Shown here: positions 44,621-53,221 of the stretch, piece by piece | Numbering within the stretch: position 1 is the first letter of the stretch | Layout: each line of letters starts with the position of its first letter | NCBI RefSeq assembly: GCF_017912535.1 | Contig: NZ_JAERQK010000003.1 | Span: 62,001 to 126,000, forward strand | Length of the DNA: 64,000 nt | DNA from: Motiliproteus sediminis | GTDB lineage: Bacteria; Pseudomonadota; Gammaproteobacteria; Pseudomonadales; Balneatricaceae | Reading direction: 5' to 3' | Translations under genes and position numbers: made by a program | The notes under the pieces: generated by a model | Database searches by the model: none | What the model saw: only the letters and a program-made list of their open reading frames with translations | Told to the model about the DNA's origin: nothing

Positions 44621-45655
44621 ATGGAATCCATAATCGGCGGTTCGGTCACCCTGAGTCTGGCGGTGTTTGTGATCGCCGGACTGACGATCGCCCTGTGCGG
44701 GGTTACCATCACCGTGCGCGCCGAACGGCTGGCGTATTCTACTGGCCTGGGGCAGGCGATCGTCGGCGCGGTGTTTCTGGGCGCGATGACCTCGCTGTCG
44801 GGGTTGGTCACCTCATTGACCGCCGCTTATGAGGGCCACCCCCAGTTGGCGGTCAGCAACGCGGTGGGGGGCATCGCGGCGCAAACCACCTTTCTGGCAC
44901 TGGCCGATATGGCCTATCGGCGCGCCAACCTGGAGCACGCGGCCGCCTCAGAGGCCAATCTGGTCCAGGGTGGGGTGTTGATCATGTTGCTGGCGGTCGC
45001 GGTGCTGGCCGGGCATACCCCTGATGTCACCTGGTTCGGTTTGCACCCGATCTCGGTAATGCTGTTCGGCGCGTATCTGCTGGGGCTAAAACTGACCTCC
45101 GGGGCTCATCAGCAACCGATGTGGTACCCGAAACAAACCCACGAAACCCACGAGGAACCCCAGCGCCAACAGCGCCCGCCACGGCGCCGGCTGCTGCGAT
45201 TGTGGACGGAATTTCTGCTGTTGGCGGTGGCGGTGGCGGTGTCCGGCTGGGTACTGGCGGAGGCCAGTCTGGAGCTGGTGGCGCTGACCGGACTCAGTGA
45301 GGGGCTGGTCGGCACCCTGTTCACCGCCACTACCACCTCATTGCCAGAGGCGGTGATCGCCATCGCCGCGGTGCGCCGCGGAGCGTTGACGTTGGCCGTA
45401 GGCGACATCATCGGTGGCAACACCTTTGATGTGTTGTTTCTGTCGTTGTCGGATCTGTTTTATCGCCAGGGTTCCATCTATCACGCGGTGACTCACCAGC
45501 AGTCGTTCTGGCTGGTGTTGAGTCTGGTGATGGCGGCGGTGCTGATGCTGGGGATGCTGCGGCGGGAGAAGTACGGGGTTGCCAATATCGGCTTCGAGAG
45601 TGCGTTGATGTTGCTGTTGTATCTGGGGGGAGTGGTGGTGTTGGTGAGTAGTTGA
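44621..45655 (+). CDS. Sodium/calcium exchanger family membrane protein
   Basis: 344 residues with about ten hydrophobic helices in two halves joined by a charged loop ([22 protein letters not shown]). The two alpha-repeat-like parts are [26 protein letters not shown] in the first half and [48 protein letters not shown] in the second. The latter keeps the TSLPE and GGNxFDV residues of the Ca/cation antiporter family; the first has an altered signature. The start is uncertain: ATG at 44621 is used, but ATG at 44591 is possible and neither has a good ribosome site. Inner membrane, ion specificity unknown. Confidence 0.82.
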   Translation: MESIIGGSVTLSLAVFVIAGLTIALCGVTITVRAERLAYSTGLGQAIVGAVFLGAMTSLSGLVTSLTAAYEGHPQLAVSNAVGGIAAQTTFLALADMAYRRANLEHAAASEANLVQGGVLIMLLAVAVLAGHTPDVTWFGLHPISVMLFGAYLLGLKLTSGAHQQPMWYPKQTHETHEEPQRQQRPPRRRLLRLWTEFLLLAVAVAVSGWVLAEASLELVALTGLSEGLVGTLFTATTTSLPEAVIAIAAVRRGALTLAVGDIIGGNTFDVLFLSLSDLFYRQGSIYHAVTHQQSFWLVLSLVMAAVLMLGMLRREKYGVANIGFESALMLLLYLGGVVVLVSS

Positions 45656-45763
45656 GGGGCCTGAAGGGGTGTAACCTTGCATCGGTGTGATGTGACGTGG
45701 CTTTGCTTGTTACTGGCGGGGCAGGTTGTTAGCGCTCATTAGCAGTGCGGCTTGAGGGCTTCT

Positions 45764-46010
45764 GTTCCGCCCACCCGGGCGGCCCTATTCTTTGGCAAAC
45801 GTTCCAAAGAACAGGGGAAGAAAGAACTACCCGTGCCCCATGCTCCCCTGGTTCCGCCGCCCTGCGGGTTCACTGCGCGTGGCGCGAACAATCCGGGGAT
45901 CGTCAGAATGGCCGTCCCTGGCCATACTGCCGCCGCTTCGCGCATCCAGCGCTCGCCCCTTGCGGGCCTTAATCGGATTCTTCACCCCATGCTCGTCGGC
46001 TCCAAAGGGG
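45764..46010 (+). repeat. Intergenic structured repeat, copy 1
   Basis: A roughly 247-nt element that recurs in inverted orientation at 61967-62214. The most conserved part includes a CCGCCC...GGGCGG hairpin, TTCTTTGG-9 nt-CCAAAGAA (an 8-bp stem) and a purine-rich tail; both ends read the same in both copies. Short open frames inside are likely spurious. It sits between the cation exchanger and the AT-rich membrane gene. Between 45656 and 45763, and 46011 and 46100, I see nothing. Confidence 0.75.
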
Positions 46011-46100
46011 CTATGGGTTGCCGTAACATGCTGAGGTGCGCAACAAGTATAAAAGCAAGTCCTGCCCCGTGCGCTTTAGGATCAGAATCAGTATTTGATA

Positions 46101-47273
46101 TTATGGCTGAATTGTTAAGTAGTCGAACACTGCTTTTGCTGCGGCCATTATTAACGTGATAAGGGTGCCTAGCTGTTTAAAAACAGACTCCTCCCTGCTA
46201 GATATTACGGAAAAGAATCTCGCTGTTATCCACACAAAAGGCTTTAATAGGGATATAGCAAAAAATACTGACATGTAAACGGTTACAGGGGCAAAGGTGG
46301 ATGAAAGTACAGGCGTTAGATGAAGATCTTTTTCCCATTTAAAATCATGCCATTCTTTCGATTGATATATCAGATTTACTATGTTTTCTGCATTATTGTA
46401 TGTTGAGTTTAATGAATGTAATAATGAATCAATAATGCTCAGTTCGTTGTTAGGTGTAATTATGGTTAAGCCGGTGTATAGTGTTATCATGAGGATGTAG
46501 CTGGCTAAGATATCAACAATTGATGCTAGGGCTAGATTTCTTTTTCTGCTAATTACACTTCTCAGCAAGTGAAGCGTAATCCATATGGTTAGAAAATCGA
46601 ATATATAATTTATAGATGCTAGAAGAAAAGGCCTTGTCACAACTAGTGATTTGTTTTCTATATGGAACCAGTGGGAATCTAGAATTTCTGTAGGTATCAA
46701 GTATTTTGATACTACTATCGCTATGGTCGTTATTATGCAACTAAAAAAGCTGCTTACTATAGCAACAAATGATATTTCCTGTATTATTATACCTAGTCTT
46801 TCATTGCTAAAAAAAACTTGCTGAAACATTACTATCAAAGGTAATAGGATAAATATTCCAAGTATTCCAAATATTTGAAATATCCACATGTTTTTATATA
46901 TTGTGTATATAGTCACCCACGAAATAGAAACGATTATAGCAATGACTATATAGTTTTTTATTCTTTGAGATCTGTTTATTTTTACTCTTGTTACTGTTTC
47001 GTGCTCGTTGTTGTTTTTAATGTTTGTGTTTTCGATGTTTTTTCCGATTGATATGTCAGTAATAAACGAAAGAAAGCTCTCGGCTTTTCTTGCTATTCTA
47101 ATTTGCCACTCTAGTAATGGTAGGTCGGAAATTAGTGTTGACCACTTATAAAGCCTGTCATGAATAACTCGTACTTCTTTGTCTTTTAGAAAAAAATCTA
47201 GTATTGCACCGAGGGCTACTATCGATAAGCCGATAGCAATAACTAAAAGCCACTCTGCGTACGTTTTATCCAT
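46101..47273 (-). CDS. AT-rich polytopic membrane protein, unknown family
   Basis: 390 residues, strongly hydrophobic, with about seven or eight membrane helices (for example residues 8-28, 107-126, 130-152, 165-190, 215-240, 245-265, 325-345). A charged cytosolic stretch follows the first helix. Base composition is markedly richer in A and T than everything around it, and rare codons such as ATA and AGA are frequent, so it was probably acquired from elsewhere. ATG at 47273 overlaps the stop of the upstream GC-rich gene (TAATG), implying translational coupling with that gene. No family, catalytic motif or known defence domain is recognised. Confidence 0.75.
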   Translation of the reverse strand: MDKTYAEWLLVIAIGLSIVALGAILDFFLKDKEVRVIHDRLYKWSTLISDLPLLEWQIRIARKAESFLSFITDISIGKNIENTNIKNNNEHETVTRVKINRSQRIKNYIVIAIIVSISWVTIYTIYKNMWIFQIFGILGIFILLPLIVMFQQVFFSNERLGIIIQEISFVAIVSSFFSCIITTIAIVVSKYLIPTEILDSHWFHIENKSLVVTRPFLLASINYIFDFLTIWITLHLLRSVISRKRNLALASIVDILASYILMITLYTGLTIITPNNELSIIDSLLHSLNSTYNNAENIVNLIYQSKEWHDFKWEKDLHLTPVLSSTFAPVTVYMSVFFAISLLKPFVWITARFFSVISSREESVFKQLGTLITLIMAAAKAVFDYLTIQP

Positions 47274-48409
47274 TATGAATTAATAATTCTGTGTCGTTGG
47301 TGCAGCACATGAACTTTGGTGCACAATTCTGTGTGGAGCAGGCCATCGCCACCACCCATCAAAATCTCCCCAAACATCCCCATCAACAGCTCCGCCTCTT
47401 CCTTATCCCGCTCGGGGTCTAGCACCGACAGGTAATACCCCGCACAAAGGGCGAGGGCGGGCCAGACGGCGGGGCTTTCGCCGATGGCGGTGAGGCCGGT
47501 AAGGGCGGTGCGCAGGTGCTGGCGGGCTTCCGGTTCGCCGCGGCGTTTGGCGATCAGGCCGCGGGTCCAGTGGATAAAAGGTTGGCCGTGGGGCGGTAGT
47601 TGCTCCTTCATGATGCTGGCGAGCAGTTCTTCCGCCCGTTCCAGATCGCCAAAGCGGGCTTCCGTCAGCGCCAGGTCGACGGCGATGGTGGGGCTTTCGT
47701 TGGAATGGCGGTAAGCGAGGCGCATCTGCTGCAGAAAACCGTCGTACTTGCGGTAGGCGTGGAATACCAGCGCGGTCTGGCCTTCGAACATCCCCGGTGA
47801 GGACTCCTCGATGGCGTGGCGCCAGGGGGTGAGGCTCTCCAGCGCGGTGGCTAGCGGTTCACTGTCGCGTAGGGCGCAGGCGTTGCGGATCGCGAGGTCG
47901 AAGGCCATCTCCGGTTGAGTGAACTGCGGCTTGAGTTGCTCCACCAGTTCCCGCACCTGCTGGTTCTCACCCAGCGCAGAGGCGCGCAGCAGGGCGTCGT
48001 AGCGCTGGGCGGTGCGGTAGTTGAGCAGTGCGTAGGCGGGCAGGGCGGTGGCGATGGGGATGCCGCAGAGCCACAGCCACAGAGTGTCACTGTAAAGGCC
48101 CCAGCCGATCAGGCCGACGCCAAGGGTGATCAGCCATCGACTCTGCCAGAGGATGCCGCGAATAAAGGTGAGAGTGCTGGGGTGCTGGCGTAGTTGCAGT
48201 TCGAACTTGGCCAGCGCGGCCTGTTGCTTCGGGCTTAAACGATCCAGATCGTCGCGGGGGATCGCCAACGCGGCGTCGTCGTGCAGCTGGACGTCGTTCA
48301 GCCCCTGCTGATGCAAACTATCGAGGGCGTCGCGGTTGCTACCGGCGTCGATAAAGCCGCTTTGATTGCGCCCGCTGGCATCGTTACCGCTGTAGAGGAT
48401 CTTTTTCAC
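47273..48409 (-). CDS. Membrane protein with GspF-like N-terminus and TPR-like C-terminus
   Basis: 378 residues from GTG 48409. The N-terminus KKILYSGNDASGRNQSGFIDAGSNRDALDSLHQQGL is very like the leading domain of GspF/PilC family proteins and of other proteins sharing that ubiquitin-like fold. Two membrane helices follow (about residues 90-130: ITLGVGLIGWGLYSDTLWLWLCGIPIATALPAYALL), then an all-helical tetratricopeptide-like region (about 150-350) with repeated AL/AER pairs. The start is chosen because the GTG overlaps the stop of an upstream leader ORF (GTGA). High-GC gene, coupled to the AT-rich gene. A longer reading from 48493 lacks a ribosome site in frame. Function unknown. Confidence 0.7.
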   Translation of the reverse strand: MKKILYSGNDASGRNQSGFIDAGSNRDALDSLHQQGLNDVQLHDDAALAIPRDDLDRLSPKQQAALAKFELQLRQHPSTLTFIRGILWQSRWLITLGVGLIGWGLYSDTLWLWLCGIPIATALPAYALLNYRTAQRYDALLRASALGENQQVRELVEQLKPQFTQPEMAFDLAIRNACALRDSEPLATALESLTPWRHAIEESSPGMFEGQTALVFHAYRKYDGFLQQMRLAYRHSNESPTIAVDLALTEARFGDLERAEELLASIMKEQLPPHGQPFIHWTRGLIAKRRGEPEARQHLRTALTGLTAIGESPAVWPALALCAGYYLSVLDPERDKEEAELLMGMFGEILMGGGDGLLHTELCTKVHVLHQRHRIINS

Positions 48410-48471
48410 CGCAGCGCCTGCGGTGTGCGCGGCGGGCAGGCCGGTTTGGGTGCGGTAGCTGCGGTTGCCAT
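48406..48471 (-). CDS. Short upstream ORF with strong ribosome site, overlapping the next start
   Basis: 21 codons (MATAATAPKPACPPRTPQALR) from ATG 48471. It is preceded by AGGGAGGAAAT, the best ribosome-binding site in this part of the window. Its TGA overlaps the GTG of the following gene as GTGA. It may drive coupled translation of that gene. An alternative is that a frameshift broke one longer gene. Confidence 0.5.
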   Translation of the reverse strand: MATAATAPKPACPPRTPQALR

Positions 48472-48663
48472 ATTTCCTCCCTGAAAACGGCACACGGGTT
48501 GAAGTGCAATGCGGCGATGACTATTTATTTGTTTTTGCTAATAAAACTGGCCGCTGCTCAACCCTGTTTGTAACCATTTAGCCCCTCAATTGCAACGGGC
48601 TTAGTTCTGCTTTTTAACGCCTGCGCAGGATCGGCGGCGTAGCAGCGGCGATAAGCGGGTGGG

Positions 48664-49389
48664 TTAACGGGTCAGGGTGAGCAGGATGTCGGCAAACCAG
48701 GCGCAGTTCAGTCCCAGTGCTTCGTCCACGCCCTCTTCGCGGTTGCTCACATCCAGCCGGGCGGAGTGAACGCCCATCAGCCACCAGGGGAGTTGATCGT
48801 CTGCGGCGGCGTCATTGCGCATCACCACCATCGCACCGCTGGAGCCTCGATGGGTGCGGGCGTCGGTAAGAAAATAGCCGCTGCCCTGAAAACGGAGCGA
48901 AAACGACGAGGCGTTGATCGCCTGGCGCGCTACCGGGAGGTGATGCAGGGTGTCGTGGAATCCCAGTGGAAAGCCGATGATCAGCATCGGTGTGCCGATC
49001 GTTACCCGGTCGAGGTCGGGGTGCAGATGGTCGGGGCCAAAGGCGGCGTAGACCGCCGGTTTGGGAAAGGCGCTGCGGTCGATCTCGATCACCGCCACGT
49101 CGATCGCGCCGGCGCTGTCTTCCCCTTGGCGCCAGAGGGCGGTGCCCTGGTGGTAGAGGGGGATGGAGTAGTTGACTGATTGGGTGGCGTTGCTGGGGTC
49201 GATATGCAGTTCGATCTCGATCCGGTCCGGGTGGTGGCCGCTGTCGGCGTCGATCAGCACGTGGCGGCAGGTCACCAGAAACAGGCGCTGGTTGTTTGCA
49301 AAGAAGAATCCGCTGGCGTTGGTCAGCGCCTGCTGGCCAGCAAAGGTCTGAATCGGGGTGGTGGTGAGCAACACGCGGTCGATGGCCAT
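48664..49389 (-). CDS. Trypsin-like serine protease
   Basis: 241 residues of chymotrypsin-like fold. Catalytic triad: TCRHVL (His), AIDVAVIEI (Asp), and THRGSSGAMVV (Ser within a GSSG motif). A further domain covers HPDLDRVTIGTPMLIIGFPLGFHDTLHHLPVARQAI, matching the second beta-barrel. No signal peptide is visible, so it is probably cytosolic. Standalone gene; the substrate is unknown. Similar small proteases occur near membrane/TPR proteins in accessory regions, and the neighbour operon at 46101-48471 is of that sort. Confidence 0.75.
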   Translation of the reverse strand: MAIDRVLLTTTPIQTFAGQQALTNASGFFFANNQRLFLVTCRHVLIDADSGHHPDRIEIELHIDPSNATQSVNYSIPLYHQGTALWRQGEDSAGAIDVAVIEIDRSAFPKPAVYAAFGPDHLHPDLDRVTIGTPMLIIGFPLGFHDTLHHLPVARQAINASSFSLRFQGSGYFLTDARTHRGSSGAMVVMRNDAAADDQLPWWLMGVHSARLDVSNREEGVDEALGLNCAWFADILLTLTR

Positions 49390-49573
49390 GGCGGGTCCGG
49401 CTGAGGTGATGGGGGCTGCATCAGAATAGCAGCTGTAGCGTTACTCTGCGGTCAGCCGGGTGGGCTACAGGGCGGGCAACGGGGTGGTCTGCGGGCTGGC
49501 GCTAAACTTGCAGCCGGAGTGGGCTGGCTGACAAAACCGACAATCCGCATCAGGCCGGCGCAGGAGAACCACT

Positions 49574-50068
49574 ATGGATCTGCAGGATTTCGCTCCCGAA
49601 CCACTCTATTTCGACCAGCCTTCGCTGCCCGAGGTGCAGGCGTTGATTGCCCAGGCCGCACAACGTTATGCCGACGGCGGTGCCGATGCGCTGTTGCAGC
49701 GGGCGGCGGCGCTGGCGCCAGAGGATCTCACGGTGCTGGTGGCGCGCTACCGTTTTTACTTTTACCAGCACCGTCATGCCGACGCGCTGGCGGTGGCTCA
49801 CCGGGCGATGGCCGTGGTGGCGCCGCTGATCGGCTTTCCCGAGGACTGGCGGCAGATCGATTCGAACCATCTGCAGGCTGGCGTCGGTCGCTCCTTTACC
49901 CTGGTGCGTTTTTACCTGATGGCGCTCAAGGGCGCGGCGCTGCTGTTGCTGCGGATGGGCGAGCAGCCGCAGGCGGTGGCGATGCTGGAACAGGTGCAGG
50001 CGCTGGACGCCAACGACCGATTGGGTGCCGCCGCGCTGCTGCAAACGGTGGCGGATCATTCCATCTGA
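49574..50068 (+). CDS. Small TPR-like helical protein
   Basis: 164 residues, all-helical, with TPR-like repeats (LLQRAAALAPEDLTVLVARYRFYFYQHRHADALAVAHRAM; LLLRMGEQPQAVAMLEQVQALDANDRLGAAALL). An aromatic-rich centre (FPEDWRQIDSNHLQAGVGRSFTLVRFYLMALKG) separates them. ATG at 49574 follows AGGAGAACC. It precedes the flavodiiron gene, but the latter has its own sigma-54 promoter, so co-transcription is only possible. Function unknown. Confidence 0.7.
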   Translation: MDLQDFAPEPLYFDQPSLPEVQALIAQAAQRYADGGADALLQRAAALAPEDLTVLVARYRFYFYQHRHADALAVAHRAMAVVAPLIGFPEDWRQIDSNHLQAGVGRSFTLVRFYLMALKGAALLLLRMGEQPQAVAMLEQVQALDANDRLGAAALLQTVADHSI

Positions 50069-50111
50069 GCGGCCATCTCGCCGCTTTACCCGGAGGGAAC
50101 GCCCCAGCGTT

Positions 50112-50154
50112 TTGTCCGACAACCGTTGTCGGCTTTGTGACAGCGATTGTGACA
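50112..50154. promoter_or_regulatory. Repeated TTGTSNGACA-type sites upstream of flavodiiron gene
   Basis: TTGTCCGACA (50112), TTGTC (50126), TTGTGACA (50135) and TTGTGACA (50147) occur in 43 nt; the last two are direct repeats 12 bp apart. The first two also form overlapping dyads (TTGTCcGACAA and GACAACcGTTGTC). They lie about 65-105 nt upstream of the -24 element and look like enhancer sites. Confidence 0.55.
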
Positions 50155-50214
50155 GGAATGGCGATCCGCGGTGGTTAACCGCTGCTATTGCTGCTTGCCA
50201 AGGTGATTTGGGAG

Positions 50215-50230
50215 GGGCATGGGGATTGCA
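50215..50230 (+). promoter_or_regulatory. Sigma-54 promoter of flavodiiron gene
   Basis: GGGCATG GGGA TTGCA (50215-50230) fits TGGCACG-N4-TTGCA with two mismatches, with GG-N10-GC spacing. Predicted start near 50241, about 31 nt before the ATG. Confidence 0.72.
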
Positions 50231-50271
50231 ACAGCTCCCGGTAATACCCGCAACCTGACAAGGCGTACCCC

Positions 50272-51546
50272 ATGACTGCACCCCTGGCTACCCCGACGCT
50301 GACTGTCCAGACGGCGGCCAATCCGGCCGACACCCGCGACGCCGTGGCGATCTCACCGTCGGTTCACTGGATCGGCGCGCTGGACCCCGGCCTGCGTACT
50401 TTCGACATCATCCTTAAGACCGCCAACGGCACCAGTTACAACAGCTATCTGGTGCGTGGCAGCGAGGGTGTGGCGGTGATCGACACGGTCAAGGAGTCCT
50501 TTTCTGCCGAGTTTTTCAGCCGGCTGGAGTCGGTCGCTCGCTATGAGGAGATCAAGTACATCGTGCTGAATCATCTGGAGCCGGATCACAGCGGTGCGCT
50601 GCCGGAACTGATGCGGCGGGCGCCGCAGGCACGGCTGTTTATCTCCAAGAAAGCGCAGGTGATGTTGAAGGCGTTGCTCAAAGGGAGCGAGTTCGAGTTC
50701 ACCAGCGTCGATACCGGTGACAGCCTGTCGCTGGGTGATCGCACCCTGAGCTTTCTGCATACCCCCTTTCTGCACTGGCCCGATACCCAGTGCACCTATC
50801 TGCCCGAGGAGGGGGTGCTGTTTTCCGGTGACGTGTTCGGCTGCCACTTCTGCGACCCGCGGTTGTTCAACGACCGGGTGGGCGACTTCCGCTTCTCGTT
50901 CGAGTACTACTACGCCCATATCATGCGGCCGTTCAAACGCTATGTACTGAATGCGCTGGCGCTGATCGACCCCCTTGAATTGGCGATCATTGCGCCGACC
51001 CATGGGCCGGTGCTGCGCGATAATCCGCGCAATTATCTGACGCGCTATCGTGAGCTGTCACAGCCGGCGTTCAACAGCGAGGTGGGCGCCGACGAGAAGA
51101 CCCTGCTGATCTTTTACATCAGCTCCTACGGCAACACCGAACGGATGGCGCAGGCGATCTACGCCGGCGCCTGCCAGGTGGAGGGTGTGCGTGCCTCGCT
51201 CTACGATCTGGAGGGCAGTGAGGTGGCCCCCTTTGTGGACCTGATCGAAGGCGCTGACGGTATCATGTTCGGTACGCCCACCATCAACGGCGATTCGGTC
51301 AAACCGGTGTGGGATCTGCTGTCGTCGCTGGCGCTGATCGAGGTGCGTGGCAAGCGTGGCGCGGTGTTCGGCTCCTTTGGCTGGAGCGGCGAGGCGGTGG
51401 GTCTGGTGGAGGACCGCCTCAAGGGGCTGAAGATTCAGGTGCCCCTGACCGGCAAGCAGGTCCGGCTGATCCCCACCGACGCGGAGCTGGCGGAGTGCCA
51501 GCAGTTTGGCGTCGATATGGCCCGGGCGCTGCGCAGCGACGACTGA
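50272..51546 (+). CDS. Flavodiiron protein (FprA, class A)
   Basis: 424 residues. The metallo-beta-lactamase-like diiron domain (about 1-260) has NHLEPDHSGALPEL (H-x-E-x-D-H), then FLHWPDTQ, SGDVFGCH and APTHGPV, giving all expected iron ligands. The flavodoxin domain (about 265-420) has the FMN phosphate loop SSYGNTERMAQ, then FGTPTINGDSVKPVWD and FGSFGWSGEAVG. It lacks a fused rubredoxin. Such proteins reduce NO to N2O or O2 to water with electrons from a rubredoxin or similar. A sigma-54 promoter with upstream repeats suggests induction by nitrosative or low-oxygen stress, as for norVW in E. coli; no norR is present in the window. Confidence 0.95.
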   Translation: MTAPLATPTLTVQTAANPADTRDAVAISPSVHWIGALDPGLRTFDIILKTANGTSYNSYLVRGSEGVAVIDTVKESFSAEFFSRLESVARYEEIKYIVLNHLEPDHSGALPELMRRAPQARLFISKKAQVMLKALLKGSEFEFTSVDTGDSLSLGDRTLSFLHTPFLHWPDTQCTYLPEEGVLFSGDVFGCHFCDPRLFNDRVGDFRFSFEYYYAHIMRPFKRYVLNALALIDPLELAIIAPTHGPVLRDNPRNYLTRYRELSQPAFNSEVGADEKTLLIFYISSYGNTERMAQAIYAGACQVEGVRASLYDLEGSEVAPFVDLIEGADGIMFGTPTINGDSVKPVWDLLSSLALIEVRGKRGAVFGSFGWSGEAVGLVEDRLKGLKIQVPLTGKQVRLIPTDAELAECQQFGVDMARALRSDD

Positions 51547-51601
51547 ACGACTCCGGTACAGCTTCTATACTCACTGCCACCAGAGGTAAGCGGGAGGAGC
51601 C

Positions 51602-52357
51602 ATGTATCAAGGGATCTTTTTCGACCTCAGCGGGGTGCTGTACAGCGGCCACGAGGCGTTGCCGGGGGCCGCAGAGGCGCTGGCACTGGCCCGCGCCGGT
51701 GGCGTGACGGTGCGCTTTGTGACCAACACATCGCGGCGCACGGGCAACCAGTTGGTTCAGGATCTGGCCGCCATCGGTCTGGAGATCGAGCCGCAAGCGC
51801 TGTTTACCGCACCCCGCGCCGCCCATGACTGGGTCGTCAACCACGGCCTGCGGCCCTACTGTCTGATTCATGACGCAATTCGTTCCGAGTTTGCCGATCT
51901 CGACCAGCATGCACCCAACGCGGTCGTGGTTGGTGATGCCGCTGAAGGCTTCAGCTACGCCGCCATGGATCGCGCTTTTCAGCTCTGCCATGCCGGAGCA
52001 CCGCTGATCGGCATCGGTCGCAACCGTTATTTTCGCCTGGATGACGAGCTGCATCTGGATGCCGGTGCTTTTGTTACCGCGATCGAGTATGCCGCCGGTT
52101 GTGAAGCGGTGATTATCGGCAAGCCCTCGGCGGCGTTCTTTGCCCAGGTACTGGCCTCTACCGGGTTGCACGTTGACCAGGTGTTGATGGTGGGCGATGA
52201 CGTTCATGGTGATGTAGAAGGGGCGTTGGCCGCCGGACTGGGTGGCTGTTTGGTGCGTACCGGCAAGTATGAACCGGGGGATGAGCAGCGAATCAGCGGG
52301 GAGTTCCAATGCGTGGCGTCCGTAACCGAGGCGGTCGAGCTGGCGCTGTCACCCTAG
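51602..52357 (+). CDS. HAD family phosphatase (NagD/LHPP-like)
   Basis: 251 residues. Motif I reads FFDLSGVLY, so the nucleophile Asp is kept but the second Asp of the usual DxD is serine, as in the LHPP-like branch. Motif II is FVTNTSRR, motif III is IIGKPSAAFF (Lys), and motif IV is LMVGDDVHGDVEGALAAG. The NagD-type cap lies between motifs II and III. Probably hydrolyses a small phosphate ester or phosphoamide in the cytosol. GGAGG lies 4 nt before the ATG. Independent gene after the flavodiiron gene. Confidence 0.88.
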   Translation: MYQGIFFDLSGVLYSGHEALPGAAEALALARAGGVTVRFVTNTSRRTGNQLVQDLAAIGLEIEPQALFTAPRAAHDWVVNHGLRPYCLIHDAIRSEFADLDQHAPNAVVVGDAAEGFSYAAMDRAFQLCHAGAPLIGIGRNRYFRLDDELHLDAGAFVTAIEYAAGCEAVIIGKPSAAFFAQVLASTGLHVDQVLMVGDDVHGDVEGALAAGLGGCLVRTGKYEPGDEQRISGEFQCVASVTEAVELALSP

Positions 52358-52397
52358 CGGCTGGCGCCCCGGCTTGACTGTGCAGTGCTGACCGCTG

Positions 52398-53051
52398 TCA
52401 GTGTTGAACCGGTGTCTGTTGCCCGGGCTGGGGCTTGGCGCTAGGTAGCAGGGCCAACGGTCGCTCACGCTGCCCTTCGGTTAGCTTCAACAGCGGCTCC
52501 AGTCGTTTAAGCCGGCGCTGCAGTTGCCGCCGGGTGTTGGCGAAATCGCGTGAATCGTCCAGTAACCAGCGGCTCAGGGTAGCCAGATAGAGACTGGTCA
52601 GCAGCGATTCTTCCACCGCGCGATTGAGGTGGGCGGCATTACGTCCGGCGGCTTCACGCATCCACTGCACGGTGCGACTGATGCGCATGATGCCGGCGAT
52701 CTGGATATGCAGGTGACCGGGCTCCAGTCGGCCGAGCAGCATCTGCCGGGTGGTTCGCTGGTGCGGCGCCAGCGCCAGCAACCACTCCATCATCACCTGT
52801 TCGATCCGCTGCAACGGCGGCAGGGTGTTGAATTCCCGTGTCGCCACCGCCAGCAACATGGCACGGTCGGCACGATCAAACCAAGCGTCGATCAGATCCT
52901 CTTTCTGGCGGTAATGGGTGCGGATCTGTTCCAGTGAACAGCCCAGTGTATCCGCCACCTGATGCAGACGCAGGCTCTCCCAGCTCTGTTGGTCCGCCAG
53001 TTTGAGGGCTGCGTCGAGAATAGCGTCGGCCGAGGGGGTGTGGGGGGGCAT
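52398..53051 (-). CDS. TetR family transcriptional regulator
   Basis: 217 residues. N-terminal HTH: ADAILDAALKLADQQSWESLRLHQVADTLGCSLEQIRTHYRQKEDLIDAWFDRADRAML. The C-terminal helices form the dimer and ligand domain (about 60-195). ATG at 53051 has AAGGAG 8 nt upstream; an ATG farther upstream is not supported. Target unknown; it could control the nearby parvulin gene, from which it is divergent, but nothing shows this directly. Confidence 0.85.
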   Translation of the reverse strand: MPPHTPSADAILDAALKLADQQSWESLRLHQVADTLGCSLEQIRTHYRQKEDLIDAWFDRADRAMLLAVATREFNTLPPLQRIEQVMMEWLLALAPHQRTTRQMLLGRLEPGHLHIQIAGIMRISRTVQWMREAAGRNAAHLNRAVEESLLTSLYLATLSRWLLDDSRDFANTRRQLQRRLKRLEPLLKLTEGQRERPLALLPSAKPQPGQQTPVQH

Positions 53052-53221
53052 GGTGTCGCTCCTTGATGGTTCCGGCACCGGTTACTATAGTCGCTGTGCG
53101 CTAGCGGCCCCGGCTGCGGTGCGAAATCCCGGGGCAACGGTTGATCTGTGGCCCGACACAAGGCAGAGTGCCGGTAAACCGGCTGCGGCTGGTCCCCCAA
53201 CCACAAGTGAGAGAGATGATC

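Noticed and set aside
36500-45655. Search for jetD nuclease or a second defence gene downstream of jetC
   Set aside because: Only a PEP-CTERM protein, a di-haem lipoprotein and an exchanger follow; none resembles DUF2220/DUF3322.
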